The notes below the pieces were generated by a model that saw only the letters and a program-made list of their open reading frames with translations, searched no databases and was not told the origin of the DNA. Of a stretch of 64,000 nt of DNA, positions 1-10,827 are shown one piece after another. The stretch's first letter is position 1; each line of letters begins with the position of its first letter. The DNA is from Takakia lepidozioides. Its lineage: Eukaryota > Streptophyta > Takakiopsida > Takakiales > Takakiaceae. The position numbers were made by a program, and so were the translations under genes. The stretch spans positions 42,701,053 to 42,765,052 of the forward strand of contig CM060732.1 in assembly GCA_030704615.1 (NCBI GenBank), read 5' to 3'.

Positions 1-1614
1 TGCTCAATATTGTTGTTCGTGCACTCCTTCACATTCTATGCCCAAATGGTGATGTTGACAAAGAGAGGGATTGTAGGGATGCTGGCAAAGAGAGGAGTGT
101 TGTGGGAATAATGTATCTTCTTCTCTCATAATCCCAACATGAGTGTCACAAACACTGATTGCATCAATAGAGAAAGCATGTAGGAGAAAAGGTGGCGGGG
201 AAGGTGGTTGGGCGTACCAGTTAGAAAAGGGTAAGATGAACACACCCGGGCGTTTTGTTGCTAGTCCATGGGGCCCGCTCGGTGATCAGTGACGTGGTCC
301 ATAAACACGTCTGCTGGAAGTGTTGCTAATTCTGGCAATAGAATGTCTGACTTGGAATGTGACTAAAAAATTGTTAATGTTTCCAAATCTGCACCTGCTG
401 CATTCGTGAAATGCTTTGAAATTTTGCAAATCAGTGAGGAATCCCACATGGCACATAATGATCATCGAGAATTCCAATTGTGATGTAGATTTCAGCCCCC
501 ATGGCCTGTTTTCTGTGACAGTGTACTTGGATGTCATTTTTCCCACCCTAATTTCACATACAAAGGAGTCCCCTCAACTATTTGGATTTTGCTTCTGAAA
601 TTTGGTGACAATGTCACATAGATGGCAAGGGTACTGAAAGTGATGAGCATTCACAGAAGAGTTGGTCAAACCATTTTTTTATAACCCAATTTTGGGTGGA
701 CTTGCAAAATGAGGCAACTGGTTTTGTTATATTCTCACAGATTCAACGGTCAAAACTTTGCTACATTGTGGATGAAGCAGATAGGGATGGATTCATAAGG
801 TTCATTTCGATGGATGATTTAGGGTAGGTAGATACCTCATGAATGAGGCTATATACTCATTTAGGAATAATGTGTAAATAAGGAGTAAAAACTATTATAA
901 TTAAAATTCATAATCATCAAATAAAATAAAATATGTTGTACTTTAAAAATAAAATAAAATATTGTGTTGTCTTAGACTGTCTATTGGATTGTTTATTTCA
1001 TCCACCAACCTATACTTTTATGTCAAACATCGTTATTTTTCTGTTCAATATGTAGCACTAATAATTTGACAAAAGAAATTCCGTATTTCTTATCACAAAA
1101 ATTCATCCAATACATTATGTTGCATTTGATGGCAACAAGATCCTCCAAGTTAATACAATCCGTCCATTTCGTCGTTACTTATGTATTTTTATTTTTTTAT
1201 GGAATTATGCATAGTCAAGACGAGATTACCTACTTTTAACGTTAAGGTCCAAGCTATTATTAGCGTTAAGGTAGTTGTAGACCAAAATGAATGTGTAATC
1301 ATTCCCTTAAGGCATCACCCAATAAAGAGGAGTCTTTTATAAAGTATAGATATATATTATATATTGGAATCATTAATTTCGATTCATTTCAACATCATTG
1401 TCTTATTGCAATGTTGTCTATTCAATTGGACAATGCAATGATCATAATATGACGATGGTATGTTGACATTGTAGATTTGTCTCCATTGACAAATGTTTGA
1501 TCGACATCGAACCTTTGAAAATGTCTTGACATTCTATCAATAGTTTTAAAATAAAAAATCAGAATAGTTTGTGTGTCTTACTAGTAACTTTCATTGAATT
1601 TTTATTTAACGTGA
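1..1614. other. intergenic, no gene recognised
   Basis: Only short unrelated open frames occur here, overlapping on both strands around 286-598, and none has a recognisable domain. From about 840 on the DNA becomes AT-rich, as expected of the promoter side of the lectin gene downstream. A TATA-like stretch TTTATAAAGTATAGATATAT begins near 1336, about 340 bases before the lectin start codon. It would imply a long leader or a 5' UTR intron if it is the real promoter. Confidence 0.4.
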
Positions 1615-1677
1615 TTGTCACAATATGTAGGAGCTCAATTAGACCTCAACTTCTTTCGTGAAGCATACAACAACAAT

Positions 1678-2160
1678 ATGGATGCCAAAAGTGTGTTGAT
1701 CAAAACGGTGTTGATACTTCTATGTCTCATAGTTTCCATAATCCCAGCTAAGAGTGCTGATTGTTGTTTTCCAAATACCAACGGGGGTTGTTGTTTATAT
1801 CAATCAACCAGCCTAAATAGTCAAATATACTACCTAAGTAGTCCGTCTTCGACATACAATCTTGCCATGCAAAGTGACTGCAATTTGGTGTTATACAAGA
1901 TAGCTACTGGGCAAGCACTATGGAGCAGCGACACATATGACAAAGGTTCCAACTGTTACGCTTCTATGCAAGGTGATGGAAATTTGGTGGTTTACAATGG
2001 AAACGGAGGTGAGCTTTGGAACACTGGTCCACATACTTGTCCACAAGGAAATGTACAAGAATTCATTCTTGAGATACAAGATGATGGGAATCTTGTTATT
2101 TATTGCGTTAGTCCCTCAATGAACAATCCTGTGTGGAGTACTGGAACAAATGGTGAATAA
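1678..2160 (+). CDS. GNA-type (bulb-type) mannose-binding lectin, secreted
   Basis: A single-exon gene for a 160-residue monocot-mannose-binding (GNA) lectin. The frame is open upstream to 1615, but I place the start at 1678: it has the context AACAACAATGG and is directly followed by a signal peptide (basic MDAKSVLIK, hydrophobic core VLILLCLIVSII, likely cleavage after AKSA near residue 27). The mature domain is about 133 residues. All three carbohydrate sites of the family pattern QxDxNxVxY are intact: QSDCNLVLY (65-73), QGDGNLVVY (98-106) and QDDGNLVIY (134-142). Cys93 and Cys121 could pair, and the Cys-rich start DCCFPN/GGCC is unusual. Members bind mannose glycans outside the cell and often act in defence. 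No kinase or PAN domain follows, so this is a stand-alone lectin. A poly(A) signal AATAAA lies at 2306-2311. Confidence 0.9.
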   Translation: MDAKSVLIKTVLILLCLIVSIIPAKSADCCFPNTNGGCCLYQSTSLNSQIYYLSSPSSTYNLAMQSDCNLVLYKIATGQALWSSDTYDKGSNCYASMQGDGNLVVYNGNGGELWNTGPHTCPQGNVQEFILEIQDDGNLVIYCVSPSMNNPVWSTGTNGE

Positions 2161-2305
2161 TAATATTGTAAAATGACTTACAGATGTTAGCTCCAAATGC
2201 AATAGCTCAAAAATATGCTACTCGATGATGATGATGATAATGGTAACATTTGAGATTTTTACGTCAAATAATTTATGGATTCATTGGAGTAAGATCATAC
2301 TTTCA

Positions 2306-2311
2306 AATAAA
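2306..2311 (+). terminator. candidate poly(A) signal of the lectin gene
   Basis: AATAAA 146 bases after the lectin stop, in AT-rich sequence. It is the nearest canonical hexamer on that strand. Use is inferred. Confidence 0.4.
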
Positions 2312-3214
2312 GTGCACTGTAATTTTGGAAATCTGATGTTTATATGTGTTGTTAGGCCTTGGCTACAATTTCTAACAATGTTGATGTTTGTCCTAAAGAG
2401 CCATCTCAGATTCATCTCCCATTATGATTTCATCGTCATAAGTTGGTCACTATTTTACTGGTAACCTTAGAAACTACTCCATCAACTTGTATATAGATTC
2501 TCAGACTTCTTGTGATGTGTGAACTTTGAAGGAGAACCATATAGGAGGTTGATGATTGATGATACTGATTCGAGTCTCTCAATGATTTAATCTGCCTTTT
2601 ACCTATAGTCAGACAAAGCTACTTGCCTTCATATTTTAGTTCATTGTAATATATTGTAAACTGTAGCTCATTCTAGCTCATTATAAGAGCATATCATGTA
2701 GAAGCAGACAGATTGCTGAGATACATTGTTTTATTTCTACCTCACATTGTAAAATTTTGTCGATAATTGAAGACAAAGACATCTTGAACTACGTCTGTGT
2801 CTGATCAATTGTAAAGGTAGTTGTATTTGCTTTTGCAATTCAGTTCAGAAAGACGTCTTAAAGATGCTGGAAAGAAACGGAAAAAATCTAGAAAGATGCC
2901 ACATCATCAAACAACATTAACCCTCGAGCAGACGACATCTTCCTGGTCATATGAATTTTCAATCTAATAAAATACAAAGAGAAATGATGGTAATTTCTTA
3001 CTGGCATTTAAGGATACTCGAAAACAATTAAGCATTCATGTGGAGTCTATGCACAACAACCTCACAACGTAAGGGTTGAAGAAGAAAGTAGGCTCTCCTA
3101 GCGTGGGCTAAGGGCCAAGGAGTCTGGCTCAATAGAACACAATGGGAACAAGAGATGAGATGGACGAGTTAGACAACCATCTTATAAGTGTACAAGAATT
3201 AGAATGTCTATGTT
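2312..3214. other. intergenic, no gene recognised
   Basis: AT-rich sequence with no recognisable coding region, repeat or RNA gene. The right part (from about 3050) may already belong to the 3' end of Ty3 element A. Confidence 0.4.
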
Positions 3215-3733
3215 GTGCACCTAAGCATCGTGCCACAACATACATCGTTGTCCAACCACACTTCCTAGCATATAGTCCTAGAAAGCCACGCCACAATGAT
3301 ACGGAAATGGTGAAAAGAGGATAAACCACTCTATTATGTTATATAAGTCAAGCCAATGGCACCTTTGCTAAAGGACTCCACCATACAGACCTCACCCACT
3401 CTCCATCTCAAGTACTAGAGCTATGGCGGCGAGAGATGCCTCGGAAGGCTCGACTAAAATAAGACGATCCTGCCTACGTCTCATGTGGAGATAACCTCCC
3501 CACGTCCCAAGTGAGGTTCGCCACCTCACTTGGCACATGGAACCAAATGAAGTCCCAATGCCAACAAAATACAAATATAAATGTATAATGTCCTAATTAG
3601 CTAGAAATAACTATTTCTAACTAATCACAAACAAAACCATGACAGCTGTCGTGCACCTAAGCATCGTGCCACAACATACATCGTTGTCCAACCACACTTC
3701 CTAGCATATAGTCATAGAAAGTCACGCCACAAT
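3215..3733 (-). repeat. 83-bp direct repeats marking the candidate 3' LTR of element A
   Basis: The intervals 3215-3297 and 3651-3733 are direct repeats of 83 bp with two visible mismatches. On the minus strand both begin TGTGGCGTG(A/G)C, directly after a polypurine-like G-run for the outer copy. The 434 bases between the two starts contain a TATA-like CTTATATAAC on the minus strand near 3335-3350. This fits an LTR with a promoter, or a tandem LTR start. No recognised gene lies here. Confidence 0.5.
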
Positions 3734-3994
3734 CGCCCCCCTAGCTGGTGATTAAGTCCCTCTAACATCGGATAGCTTGCAAGTATCCACCCCAATAAGA
3801 TCATCGCTTGGTCTTCAATCGCACAAGTCCCAACACCTGAAATCGGTAGATCAAGAGGCCGGGTGCAAATGTAGCCCCATCGTTAGTCGCCTTCATGCAA
3901 TCCATGATCTTCAGTTGAGTATCCATGGCATGGAAGCCCCACTAACTAGACATTGGATCACTTGTCCGCCTCACCATTGTCATGCCCACTACCT

Positions 3995-4506
3995 CTATCC
4001 AAGGCATCGTGGACACAACCATTCTCCGATAGAAACCTCCTCAAGTGGCGGTGTCAAGCATCCCATGTGCCACCCCCTTGAGCATTTGTCACATACCAAC
4101 ATGGTTGCGGCGCCACCAGCATGCCCACATAGTATGCAACGCAACCCTGCAGGTACCACTGCAAGGTTGAGATCTATCATCCCATCCACATGTGGAAGGT
4201 GACATGGCGCACATGGTCCTTCAATACCATGCCATCTCGATCCTCCAGAATCAACACCTCTCTGACCCTTAGAATCACACGTCCTGTTGTGACATCCAAG
4301 GTCGTAGGTGCTGTCTGCTGCAGATACACATAGTCCCCAGGGTGGAAACGCCGAACACTTGGCCAATATCCCCCTCCACGTATAGTGACGTACCTCAATG
4401 TGTCTCGATGTTGGGCAATAGCAAGGTTCTCAAAAACCATAGGCATGACTCTCTTGAACAACTTTGCCCGCTGGGCACATGCTTGTATACACATCCGGAT
4501 CATCAA
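3995..4506 (-). pseudogene. integrase C-terminal tail and PHD finger of element A
   Basis: Two overlapping frames (4506-4177 and 4366-3995) join over one frameshift. The upstream piece has the usual post-integrase segment RRFHPGDYVYLQQ. The downstream piece ends in a PHD zinc finger: CILCG, then LVCDKCSRGWHMGC, then WLCPRC. This gives the C4HC3 ligand pattern C-x2-C, C-x2-C, H-x2-C, C-x2-C with the conserved Trp two residues before the penultimate pair (WLCPRC). PHD fingers read histone H3 tails. In many plant Ty3 elements a chromodomain sits in this place, so a targeting role for the PHD finger is the natural inference. All ligands are present although the element is decayed. Confidence 0.85.
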
Positions 4507-5260
4507 GATTGAGAACTATTGCAGCCTCCTTGGAAATAGATGCAGGCAAATCCGGCTCTCGGCCGAAGAGAAGAAAGTAAAGTGAGAAGGAGGCAAGTGA
4601 AGCTTGTTTGCTGAACCTATAGCCCATAGCTAGCCAAGGCAGTTGAAGGTCCCAATCTCCTAGGTGTCCATTCTGCAAACCGTACTTGCGCAAACCTCTC
4701 TTGACTGTCTGAACAATTCTCTCCGCCAAGCCATCAGCCTCCGGATGATCCCAAGAAGTAGTGCGGTGATATATCAAGGCTTGCTCACACAAAGCCTGAA
4801 ATTCCCCCAAGAATTCTCTCCCCTGGTCCGTGAGTACCTTGGCTGGAGCACCAAAATGGCTAAGCACTCGATCTAATAATGCATACGCAGCCCCCTCACT
4901 TCCCTTGTCAGGCAATGCCACCAGTTCAATCCATTTGGAGAAATGTTCCACCATCACCAGCACATACTTGTTATGGCGAATTGTCAGTGGCAATGGGTCT
5001 GCGAAGTCAAGACTCCAATGATAGCCCAAACCCATAATGGGTAAATGATGCAATTGTGGAGTAGGGGCGTTGAAAGAAGCCTGCACTCTGTCACACACCA
5101 TGCACCTTGCCACTAACTGTTGCACATCCGTATGCATGCCCCGCCACCAATACTGCCCTTGCAGCAAACTATGAGTGCGTCGCACCCCAAAATGTCCCAA
5201 CTCCTCATGGGCATGGCGTACCAATCGCGCTCGTTGTGTTGGATGAGGCACAATCCTCAC
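4430..5260 (-). pseudogene. Ty3/gypsy integrase of element A
   Basis: A 276-residue open stretch. The N-terminal HHCC zinc-binding part is seen as HEELGHFG followed by CMVCDRVQ. The catalytic core shows SLDFADPLP (first Asp), LTDQGREFLGEF (second Asp) and HPEADGLAERIVQTVK (Glu), so the DDE triad is kept. The C-terminal part then drifts (FGREPDLPAS, LNLDDPD) and loses frame just before the PHD-bearing tail. It joins cDNA into the host genome. It follows RNase H, as in Ty3 and unlike Ty1/copia. Confidence 0.9.
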
Positions 5261-5317
5261 TCGTCCATTCTCCCATACCCGGAGTATGTGAGTCCCTTCC
5301 CACTTGAACCTCTTGGC

Positions 5318-6216
5318 TCATTGTAGGACCCGATCCCTCTCCTTAGCAGTCACAGTGGCTGCTGTCTCTCCGGTACAAAGGTATGCCAACACTGCTGCAT
5401 CTTCATGCACATCCTTAGCACCACCAAACTCCTTATTAGTCTCTGGATTGTCATGCACGCTATCTACATGACCAATCGCATGGGATGAACCAGCTTGAGC
5501 TCCCATTGCTAGAATGCACAAAAAGGCCGATGCATGCCATCCTGGCACCATCTCCTCATCCGTCTCACCATGCCACCGAGCTCCAGTATCATCATGCTTG
5601 CTCGTGCATGGATTATGACTCAATCCATCTGCATCCCCATTGACAATACCGGCTCGATGCACCACCTAGAAGTCGTACTCTTGAAGCATAAGTGCCCACC
5701 GTGCAAGCTTCCCTGTAAGCTTGTCTGACTCCATCAACCACTTCAATGGTTGGTGATCCGTGACAATGGTGAAGAGATTGCCATAGAGGTAGCATTTGAA
5801 ATGTGCCACTGCCCATACCGCAGCTAGACACTCCCCTTCATAGGAACTATACTTCGTCTCGGCATCATTGTTCGAGCAGCTAACATATGTTACTACGAAC
5901 TCTCTTCCCTCATCATCCACCTGTGTGAGCACTGCTCCAATCCCCAACATACTCCAATCCGTATGTAGCTGGAAAGGCCGCTCCCAATAGGCCGCCTCAG
6001 AATAGGTGCAGAAGTCAATCGAGCCTTGAGTTCCTCAAAGGCTTCCTCCTGCTCCTCCTCCCACTGCCACTCCTCACCCACCTTGGTCAACTTGGTAAGA
6101 GCCTTTGCAATGCTGCTAAATCCCTTGACAAACCGTCGATAGTAGTTTGCCAATCCCATGAAAACACGAACTCTGCTCACATCCATGGGGTGTGGAATGC
6201 ATGCAATGGCGTGCAC
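5318..6216 (-). pseudogene. RT connection and RNase H of element A
   Basis: Three frames are joined by shifts (6216-5893, 5950-5666, 5665-5318). The first has the RT tether VRVFMGLANYYRRFVKGF. The second is RNase H with an HTDWSMLGIGAVLTQ start read across the frame break, then YEGECLAAVWAV and VTDHQPLKWLM, which give acidic catalytic positions D, E and D. The third begins MVHRAGIVNGDADGLSHNP, the standard end of Ty3 RNase H (normally NxxADxLSR). It then runs into a spacer with no recognised domain before integrase. Confidence 0.85.
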
Positions 6217-6345
6217 CTTTGTCTATTGAACACCCAATCCTCCAGGGTATATCATGTGGCCCAGATACTCAATCTGATTGTGGAAGAACTTGCACTTTCC
6301 GGGGTGCAGTTTCAACCCGTGCGCTCTCAAGTGCTCAAACACCAC

Positions 6346-6942
6346 CTAAAGGTGTTTCTCATGCTCCTCAACCGTAGCACTAAAGTCAATGATGTCAATG
6401 TAGCACCGGACAAAGTCTAGCCCCGCGAGAATCCTATCCATGACTCTCTGAAACTCTGCAGGAGCATTCTTCAACCCAAACGGTAAGAACTGCCATTGGT
6501 ACAAACAATCATTCCCATGTTGGTCAATCCCCCAAAATGCCGTCTTTTGCTTGTCAGCCTCTTTGATTGGCAATTGGTGGTAACCGGATCGCAAATCCAA
6601 TGTGCTAAACACCTTTGCATGCCCAATGGCATCAAAGATCTCCTCTGGAGTTTGCATGGCATATCTATCGGACTTAGTCTGACGGTTCACAGGACGATAG
6701 TCCCCACACATCCTTCTTTCTGTCCAATTGCCATAGATATCCTTCTTAGCTGACATCACCGTTGCCGAGGCATACTCCCCGCCTGACAACTCCACCAATC
6801 CAGCTTCGAACAACTCCATAGTCCGTGATTGGATCAATGACCTCTCCATGTCACTATACCGGTAGGGCCTTTGAAAGATTGGCGTGTCACTTGCCAAATC
6901 AATACGAATCTCCTGACCCTTCAAACTCCCCAAATCCTTCAA
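6346..6942 (-). pseudogene. reverse transcriptase of element A, catalytic motif damaged
   Basis: 198 residues of a Ty3 reverse transcriptase: [63 protein letters not shown]. The active-site box, normally YIDD in this family, reads CYIDIIDFS. One Asp codon seems lost and Val has become Asp, so the second catalytic Asp is gone and the enzyme should be dead. Upstream frames at 7300-6972 hold unrecognised linker sequence between the methyltransferase and RT. Confidence 0.9.
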
Positions 6943-7459
6943 ATTGAAGGCAAAACAATTTCTATAAGCCCTTAGAAATCGCTGGATCCTCCGTCTCTTT
7001 CCTCCAGTGACTGTAAGTCCAACATTTGGTTCCCAATTGTCCTCAGTGATTGCAACCTTGGGTACACCAAGCTTGGAGGTAGGAGACGAATCCTTTGGTT
7101 GCTAGATAACAACCTCTTGGGCCTTGTCCGCCCAATCTGACTGTGGCGTAGCCTCCACTTGCTCCGCCATAGCCACCTTGAGAAATCCTCTGAGCAAGAA
7201 ACATTCTCAACCTCTTCAAAAATCTTGGCCACCTTGGCCTCCAACTGATCCTCAGTCCATGGCTCTCCCCACTCCTCATACTACTGCTTGAGAGATCCAA
7301 TGACTATCTCTTTGCGCATATCATCCCACTTTGCTATGGGTGTTTGCAACCCACGATCCTGTGCTCACCCCCACTCACTGCCTCAACCGTCCCGGTTGGC
7401 AGGGAGGGTGTACCATCCAATGGGAGTGCAGAAGTAGCCATCAATGCTTGCAATCTCCG

Positions 7460-8445
7460 TTACTCAGCCATGCATAAGCCAATGACCCATGTCAAGCAAT
7501 TTAGATCCATTGCTTGACCCAACACTTGGCGGCGTGATGCCTCTAACAGAGCTGGCACATCTGTAGTGCCGGTGGCAAATCCCATTGTCTGCTCTCGCTC
7601 ATCCGCATTGGGCTCCACCAATTGCTGTAGCACACTGTCCCAAATCAACCCAGGACCATTGTCTCGGAAAGCATGAGACGAGGGGAAGCTCATGAGTGTA
7701 GGTAAGGCCATATGTGGCTGCCCCACTCGATTGATCACCGCCAGAGGTGGATGGTCATCATGTCGCACCCTCTTTGGTTGCCTCCCTTGGTCCAAAATGC
7801 CCTCAACCGTGAGATTGGGTGGCCGTTGAATGGAATCATATGCTCTCTTGAGCAGCTCTGGTGGTGCAAGATTGGTCCACCATAATCGAGGTCGATGCGC
7901 GCGTGATCCCACCGCTGCTGCATCCAATAGCACCGCCGATCCAATCCAAGACCGCACCCGATGCACACTGGCCATAACCCCGGCCCGAGAATCCCCCATA
8001 AGAGGAACACTCTCCAAGATATAGCCTAGAGGTTGCACTTGCCTTGTCTGCAAGTCCTGCAACACTCGCAACATCTCCCAAAATAAATGCGATCGTGCAT
8101 CATGCAAGCCATTCCCATGACCTGCGGGAGAGTGTCATTGACAAGGCCATCCGGCTATCACCAAGTCAATGACACCATGCCAGTCCAAATCATCCGCCCC
8201 CAACAAGGTAATGTCTGCTTGCAAGGCCTTTTGATACCCTTGTATTGCTGAGAGAGGCAACAAATCAGGATACCGGTGTGTGAGCAAGGTAATGTGGCAC
8301 ATGGAAATACGCCGAACAATCTTATCATTCTCAATTACAAGTACTTGCGTATTCTAATCCCTGCTTGCAACACTCCCGTAAGCCCAATGCTCATGCCTCC
8401 AAACAAGTCTAGCAAACAAATCCATGAGTTAGGTAGTTGCCAGGT
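7460..8445 (-). pseudogene. cytosine-5 DNA methyltransferase domain inside element A
   Basis: Read on the minus strand, the C5-methyltransferase motifs occur in canonical order. Motif I is LLDLFGGMSIGLTGVLQAGI (DLFGG codons 8409-8395). Motif IV is LVIAGWPCQ with the catalytic Cys intact (PCQ codons 8147-8139). A TGA follows at once at 8138-8136, then HSPAGHGNGLHDARSHLFWE. Motif VI is ILESVP (ENV to ESV). Motif VIII is GSRAHRPRLWWTNL. Motifs IX and X are ADEREQTMGF and RRQVLGQAMDL. At least one frameshift separates motif I from motif IV. RPRLWWTN resembles the Dnmt3 type (RYFWGN); the unpermuted order argues against DRM. It lies between protease and RT in the same orientation, so it is part of the element's pol region and not a host gene. 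It would methylate cytosine in DNA. Confidence 0.88.
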
Positions 8446-8459
8446 AATGGGCCTGTGTC

Positions 8460-9229
8460 CTAAGGAGCTAATTCAGGAGGTCCAAGTGATGTCACTGAAC
8501 TCCCCTCACTCACCAATGGAAAGGCCTCCTGCCATGCTTGGTGCATACACTCGCCTGCTACTTGATGCAAATTCCCAACCATACCCCACAGTGGAATATG
8601 CATAGGCACATGAGGAAGCAAATCAGCCTTGTATGCCAATTGTTTGTGATCATCAGGTGATGGCCTATCATCGACATGACTATTGCCCTCCAAGAGCTCA
8701 CCACCCCAAGCCACCACCCCTGAAAATGTAGCAAATGTGGGCATCATGTTCCTATGATCCACCACTATATTCCCAATAAACTACACTGGAAGCAGTGCAT
8801 GTCGGCCATCTCCTGACTGCCATTCTGGCCTGTATGATGCCATTTCCTCTCCCAAAAGTCCAAAGTAAATCCCATGGGGTATAACATCCCCCCACCAACA
8901 AGCACATCATATGACATCGCGTCCGTAGCAATGGCTTTAGCTCTTATGATGGAGCCATCCGTAGGATGATCCGGCTGCAATCGAATGAAGAGCTCATGGC
9001 ATGTAATCCCTCGCGTCTTTTCTGAACCACCCAAAGATGGGCAAGGCTCCAAATCTGCCTCTGTAAGGCCCAAGCCTGCAATTGCTGCTTTCCCCAACAT
9101 CAATGGTTGTGCTCCCGAGTCCAACAAGACCTGTAGTGGCCTATACCTCCTCCCGGCTGGGCCACCTAACTGAAACATACTATCATGATTTTCCACCAAG
9201 ACTACCCCAGGAATCACCATACTGCACAA
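8460..9229 (-). pseudogene. Ty3 aspartic protease and linker of element A
   Basis: The frame 9229-8765 has VLLDSGAQPLMLG, a retropepsin active site (DSGA), followed by YDVLVGGGMLYPMGFTLDFW, the conserved end of the protease fold. A second frame, 8765-8460, continues toward the methyltransferase as an unrecognised linker ending near SLGPPELAP. This protease would cut the gag-pol polyprotein. Its place just before the methyltransferase shows where the extra domain was inserted. Confidence 0.8.
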
Positions 9230-9557
9230 TGGCTGGCCTAGCTGGCAACTCCTGCAACCTTGCAGCTACTGCTTGCCATGGCATAGTTGTGGCTGTCTTC
9301 ACCCTTGAATCCAGGGCATTCATGCATTGTACCTTATCCGCTATCCCCACAGATAGTGCTGATGCATCACCACTCTCACAGAGTGCAGCTGCCAGTCTAA
9401 ACACTGCAGCTGGCCGCATCCCTGACATTGCAATTGTCGTGGCAGAAAACAATGGAGCTTGGCAAATTGCCATAGCCGCCCCCAACAATGTACTAGCTGC
9501 ACCTTGCTTTGCAGCACCACCCACTGGCATTTCCCGAGCCATACCAACTTTCCCCAA
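9183..9557 (-). pseudogene. gag-protease linker of element A
   Basis: An Ala-rich 124-residue stretch (AAKQGAASTLLGAAMA, AAVFRLAAALCES) ending in LPARPAIVQYG, where the frame shifts into the protease. No known domain. I assign it to the element by strand and position only. Confidence 0.4.
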
Positions 9558-9734
9558 TGGTACTCGTGGCTCTACCTATGACACACTTTGGCGAGCGGGT
9601 GCCATCGATGGCGTAGTTGACAATGTCTCAGCCAATGTAAAGGACTGTGGAAGCCTTGTCTGACGACTTGCTTCCCCTTTTTGTGGATCAAAATCCACAT
9701 CCGCTCTTCTTGGCTCAGGAGTACGAGTTGCTGC

Positions 9735-10269
9735 TCAAGTGACAACAGCTGCAGAGTCCACATGCAATGGTCCTGCAAGTGCGGCTCCACACATGAAGCC
9801 CATACCAATCTGGTCTTTCCTAGGCATAGGAGGTTGTGCAGGCGGGGCTTGAACCTCAGGCCTTGGAGCTGATGCAATACGAGTAGTGGCCATGGTAGCA
9901 AGACGTTGCTCTAGCTGGGCAAGCCTATCCACTATGCCTTGGTCATGACCTTGACCTTGACCTTGTGCTCCTTTTTTGGTTACGACCTCCACCGCGACCT
10001 CTGCCTCTTCTACCTCTCTGGACTACATTGCCTCGTCCTTGGCCATACCCTTGGAACTGGCCTGGCCGTAGCTCAGGATGCAAGTCATAACAATGGGCAT
10101 TTTCATGCCCATACTTGCCACAATGCCCACACTGTAGTTGTGTAGGCTGTGCCTGTGCCGGCCCTTTGCCTCTCTCCGGGCAGTCTCTCTTAACATGGGG
10201 TCCTCCACAATCCCAACATGTCACACCCGACTGTTGTTGGCTTGAGATTGAAGGAAGCGACCTCTGCAA
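9735..10269 (-). pseudogene. gag nucleocapsid zinc knuckles of element A
   Basis: The frame 10269-9943 carries two retroviral knuckles. CWDCGGPHVKRDC is one residue shorter than the usual spacing. CGHCGKYGHENAHC is a perfect C-x2-C-x4-H-x4-C. A basic, Gly- and Arg-rich tract (RGRRGRGRGGG) follows, as in nucleic-acid-binding gag tails. A frameshift near 9960 leads into 9992-9735, which has a short coiled-coil-like DRLAQLEQRLATMA and a Pro-rich tail. Confidence 0.8.
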
Positions 10270-10275
10270 TTGAGA

Positions 10276-10827
10276 TCATTTCTGTCTTTCCTTGGGCTTT
10301 GCCTGAGCCCCCTTGTCGCCTTGAGCACGTTGGGGTAATGGTTGTTGTTGGCTAGAAGCTCCACTTCGTTGTGTCTCCTTACCAAACCCTACCATGACCA
10401 CTCGCTCCTCTACCATATTGAGCTGTATCCGCTCTGCCAGCAAAAACATATTTGCTAAGGTGGGTTGGGCCACTTGTAGGAGAGTTGCATCCCGTACCCT
10501 TCTACTCAACTCCTTGTCGAATATCCCATACCAGAAATGGACTGCTTGAGTTTCCGTAACCCATTGGGTTATATTTATCAATCGCCTCATGCGCGTGTAA
10601 GCCTCCCTCAAACTCTCAGTAGGCTTGCACTGGAACTCTTGCAAGCTCCGCAATTTCACCCTCGGCGAGAATCCTCCTAACTCTGAGTCTGAACCTCCAT
10701 CAGAAGACACTGAAGGTGAAGGTGGCCTAAACCGCACACCTCGTCTTGTATACCTACTAGTATCGCTGGTGCTCGTACCGACATTCTCTTCAGCAACTGG
10801 TGGCACCTCCGTGATGAAAACTCGCAC
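10276..10827 (-). pseudogene. gag capsid region of element A
   Basis: 183 residues upstream of the knuckles. The central part LQEFQCKPTESLREAYTRMR, then ITQWVTETQAVHFWYGIFD and LLAERIQLN, is the retrotransposon gag pattern. The N-terminus is acidic and Ser-rich (SDGGSDSELGGF); the C-terminus is Gln-, Lys- and Arg-rich. It forms the particle shell and is the 5'-most coding piece of the element. Confidence 0.7.

Noticed and set aside
7460-8445. DRM-type methyltransferase as the source of the element A domain
   Set aside because: DRM enzymes have a permuted motif order; here motif I precedes IV, VI, VIII, IX and X.
9082-9663. Long plus-strand open frame of 193 residues across element A
   Set aside because: It is antisense to the gag-protease region of element A, has no domain, and its low-stop character follows from the coding strand opposite.
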